The translations under genes and the position numbers were made by a program. DNA of 64,000 nucleotides from Nocardioides pini. GTDB taxonomy: Bacteria; Actinomycetota; Actinomycetes; Propionibacteriales; Nocardioidaceae. The stretch is from assembly GCF_026712185.1 (NCBI RefSeq), contig NZ_JAPPUX010000004.1, positions 310,001 to 374,000 on the forward strand, given 5' to 3'. Each line of letters opens with the position of its first letter. Position 1 is the stretch's first letter. A model generated the notes under the pieces. It was given only the letters and a program-made list of their open reading frames with translations. It was not told where the DNA came from and searched no databases. Shown here piece by piece: positions 61,977-64,000 of the stretch.

Positions 61977-64000
61977 TCAGATCCCCAGGACGGTGAACGA
62001 CGCCGCGGTCGCGGCGAGCACGGCGTCGCCGGCCGCGGCCTCGCGAGCCGCGAGCATCGCGTCGCCCAGGCCACCGCCCCCGCGGAGCCGGGCGTGCAGC
62101 GCGACCATCACGTCGACGGTCGCGGCGTCGTCGACCTCGGCGAGGCTGGAGACCACGCCGGCGGTGCCCATCGACAGCAGCGCCGCCGCGAGGCCGAGGA
62201 GCTCCTGGTCGCCGACCGGCTGCATGACACCGGACTCGCAGGCCGACAGCACGACCCGGTGAGGCGGGCGCTCGAGGCCCTGCAGGTCGTGGACGAGGAG
62301 GGGTCCGTCGGCGAGGGTGAGCGACGAGAACAGCGGGCTGTCCTCGCGGAAGTGACCGTGGGCGGCGACGTGCGCCAGCGCCGCGCCGTCGAGCGCCCGG
62401 AGCGCTGCGGAGACCGTGGCCTCGTCGCCGTCGAGCACCTCGGCGTCAGGGTCCTGGGAGGCCACCGCCGGCACCTCGGCGCCGCCGCTGCCCAGGCCAG
62501 GTCCGACCAGCATGACCCGTCGCTCGTCGACAGGGACCGATGAGCGGGCGCGCAGCCACAGCCGCGCCGACGGGGTGCCCGTCACCGGCCGCCTCGCCAG
62601 AGACGGAAGGAGGCCCCACGGAACGCCCTGCAGCGCAGCGGGTGCGCAGACCACGACACGCTGCTCCCCCAGGCTGGTGAGCGCGTCGCCGAGCAACGCA
62701 CGCTCCAGCCGGGCGCCCGCGACCTCGAGCTGCGCCCGGCGCCCTCGCGCGGCCTGGCGCAGGCTGAAGAGGGCGAAGTCCACCGCGGCGGCAGCGGCCG
62801 CTGACCCGCCGACCACCCGGTGGCGTACGCGCCCGCGTCCCGCCACGAGCGCGTGCAGGACCCCGTCGAGCTCGGTCAGCTCCACGAGCACGGTGTCGTC
62901 CTCGGTGACAGCCTCGAGGAGGGCCCCGACGCCGAGCACCTGCGCCGTCTCCCCTGTTCCGCGCTCGTGCAGCAGCCGACGTCGTACCTGTTGCTCGAGC
63001 CGGACTGCGCGCGCCTCGAGGGCGTCCGTGAGGGCTCCCGTCGCCCGCGCCTCGTCGAGGCGTTGGCGTTGCGCCCGGAGCGCGACCAGGTCGGCGCGGG
63101 TCCCTGGGTCGTGACCGGTCGTGCCCACGGGCGTGGCGAGCGCGGTCGCCCGCCACCGTTCCGACCACCGCAGCAGCTGCCGGGGATCACCGCTGGTCAT
63201 CGCGGCCCGGGTACCGAGCTCAGCGAGGTCGGAACCGTGACCGGCTGATCCGGCTCGCAGCTCCAGGCTCCCGAGGGTCGCCTGGTGTGCATCGAGCGCC
63301 TGGAGGCCGCGCTCGCAGGCGCGGAGCACCCCACCCACGTCGCCGGCGGCGTCTCTCCTCCTGGCCGCCGCGAGCCAGCCGAGAGCCCGGGTGGTGCCGA
63401 TGTCCGCGTTCCTGAAGGAGCTCGCCTCCTCGAGCCACTGGTCCACCAGCGATCCCGCCCGGGCACCCCGCACGCGGGTGCCGACACGAGCACCCAGGAG
63501 CAGCGCCTGCGGCAGCTCGGGAGCCGCTGCTTCCCGAGCTGCTGCCACCAGCGCCTCGACCCGGTGCAGCAGCCGGGAAGGGCGAGCGGTCTCTTCGGCA
63601 CGTGCCGAGATCGCGAACAGCTCGGCCCTGATCCAGTGCCGCTCTCGGCCCTGCCTCCGGAACAGGCGGCACGCCGCGTCCGCTGCCGACCTCGCGCGCG
63701 CCCGGTCACCCGCAGCCACGGCAGCGCCGGCGAGTGCCAGCCGCAGGTCTGCCTGCTCGACCTCGATGAGGGGACGCGCGTCGAGAGCGCGCTCCACCAC
63801 CTCCAGCGCGTCTGCCGGCATGCCGGCGGCGAGGTAGACGCTGCACCGGTCGTAGACGAGGTCCACGCTCGTCATGTCGAGGGCGTCGAAACGGTCGCTG
63901 GCATCCGCGTAGGCCTCGAGCGCGCGGGGCAGGTCGCCTTCGAGGAAGGCGAGCCACCCCACTGTGTGGACGCCGACGGCGATCGCCGCCCGCTCGCCCA
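61977..64000 (-). CDS. TPR-CHAT domain protein (5' end off window)
   Basis: At least 674 residues; the frame stays open past the right edge (upstream residues continue a TPR helix), so the N terminus is missing. TPR-like helices occupy roughly the first half in view (AFLEGDLPRALEAYADAS and similar). The C-terminal CHAT domain has the caspase-like dyad: His in AHVAAHGHF and Cys in VVLSACESG, so protease activity is plausible. The TPR-CHAT layout is shared with separase-like and Craspase-type proteins; no CRISPR or obvious partner lies next to it. Confidence 0.85.
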   Translation of the reverse strand, partial: GERAAIAVGVHTVGWLAFLEGDLPRALEAYADASDRFDALDMTSVDLVYDRCSVYLAAGMPADALEVVERALDARPLIEVEQADLRLALAGAAVAAGDRARARSAADAACRLFRRQGRERHWIRAELFAISARAEETARPSRLLHRVEALVAAAREAAAPELPQALLLGARVGTRVRGARAGSLVDQWLEEASSFRNADIGTTRALGWLAAARRRDAAGDVGGVLRACERGLQALDAHQATLGSLELRAGSAGHGSDLAELGTRAAMTSGDPRQLLRWSERWRATALATPVGTTGHDPGTRADLVALRAQRQRLDEARATGALTDALEARAVRLEQQVRRRLLHERGTGETAQVLGVGALLEAVTEDDTVLVELTELDGVLHALVAGRGRVRHRVVGGSAAAAAAVDFALFSLRQAARGRRAQLEVAGARLERALLGDALTSLGEQRVVVCAPAALQGVPWGLLPSLARRPVTGTPSARLWLRARSSVPVDERRVMLVGPGLGSGGAEVPAVASQDPDAEVLDGDEATVSAALRALDGAALAHVAAHGHFREDSPLFSSLTLADGPLLVHDLQGLERPPHRVVLSACESGVMQPVGDQELLGLAAALLSMGTAGVVSSLAEVDDAATVDVMVALHARLRGGGGLGDAMLAAREAAAGDAVLAATAASFTVLGI

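Overview
The window is high-GC, gene-dense DNA with very short intergenic gaps, many 4-bp start/stop overlaps and ATG/GTG starts. It carries actinobacterial hallmark genes: a diheme QcrC, a three-helix Rieske QcrA, PspAA/PspAB, DUF3043, DUF4439 and an AdoK-type kinase. I infer a chromosomal segment of an actinobacterium, most likely Nocardioidaceae (Nocardioides-like). Gene order follows two Mycobacterium tuberculosis blocks known to me: Rv2193-Rv2205c (ctaE-qcrCAB-ctaC-adoK-erpA-like-glycerate kinase) for 0-16.5 kb, and Rv2773c-Rv2845c (dapB, pepR, pnp, rpsO, ribF, truB, rbfA, infB, ylxR, nusA, rimP, two small genes, proS) for 30-60.7 kb. No rRNA, tRNA, CRISPR array, insertion sequence or prophage was seen.

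Layout. 0-10.7 kb: the aerobic terminal respiratory chain, with ctaG (partial), ctaE-qcrC-qcrA-qcrB facing right and ctaC-ctaD-ctaF facing left, enclosing RtcB RNA ligase and an L,D-transpeptidase lipoprotein. 10.8-16.5 kb: a cysteine desulfurase/TusA pair, AdoK, an ErpA-like Fe-S carrier, glycerate kinase, and an inserted AbiEi/DUF559-like gene bracketed by palindromic repeats. 16.5-21.7 kb: SRPBCC and GNAT proteins, a GlgC-like nucleotidyltransferase, NadA and a winged-helix (AlkZ-like) protein. 21.7-25.5 kb: an envelope-stress operon pspA-pspAA-htpX-pspAB-histidine kinase. 25.6-30 kb: DUF3043, GNAT, a small membrane protein, AzlCD and a secreted thermolysin-family protease.

30-38.4 kb: dapB, a methyltransferase, an M16 peptidase, pnp, rpsO, a DUF6458 protein and a molybdopterin oxidoreductase. 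38.4-48.4 kb: a complete PTS island: mannitol-type IIA and IICB, an unusually long MDR dehydrogenase, enzyme I, then divergently a DeoR regulator, 1-phosphofructokinase, fructose IIABC and HPr. The ptsI and mtlA promoters share an 8-bp box just upstream of -35. 48.5-61 kb: translation and transcription housekeeping genes (ribF, truB, rbfA, infB, ylxR, nusA, rimP, proS) with small lipoprotein/ferritin-like genes and a HAD phosphatase. 60.8-64 kb: a secreted protein and the C-terminal part of a TPR-CHAT protease.

The most notable non-coding signals are: (i) a repeated leaderless promoter layout, TANNNT then 6-7 nt then the start codon, at about eleven genes; (ii) five copies of an inverted-repeat element with arm GGTGGCGGCA(C/G)AT(T/C)GC, three of them bracketing the AbiEi-like gene; (iii) a second inverted-repeat family after ptsH; (iv) twin 16-bp hairpins between infB and rbfA with three compensatory base-pair changes; (v) a structured leader with a 16-bp palindrome abutting the pnp start. 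I did not find an obviously new multi-gene system; the repeat-bracketed AbiEi-like gene, the TPR-CHAT gene and the PTS/MDR module are the best candidates for something undescribed.
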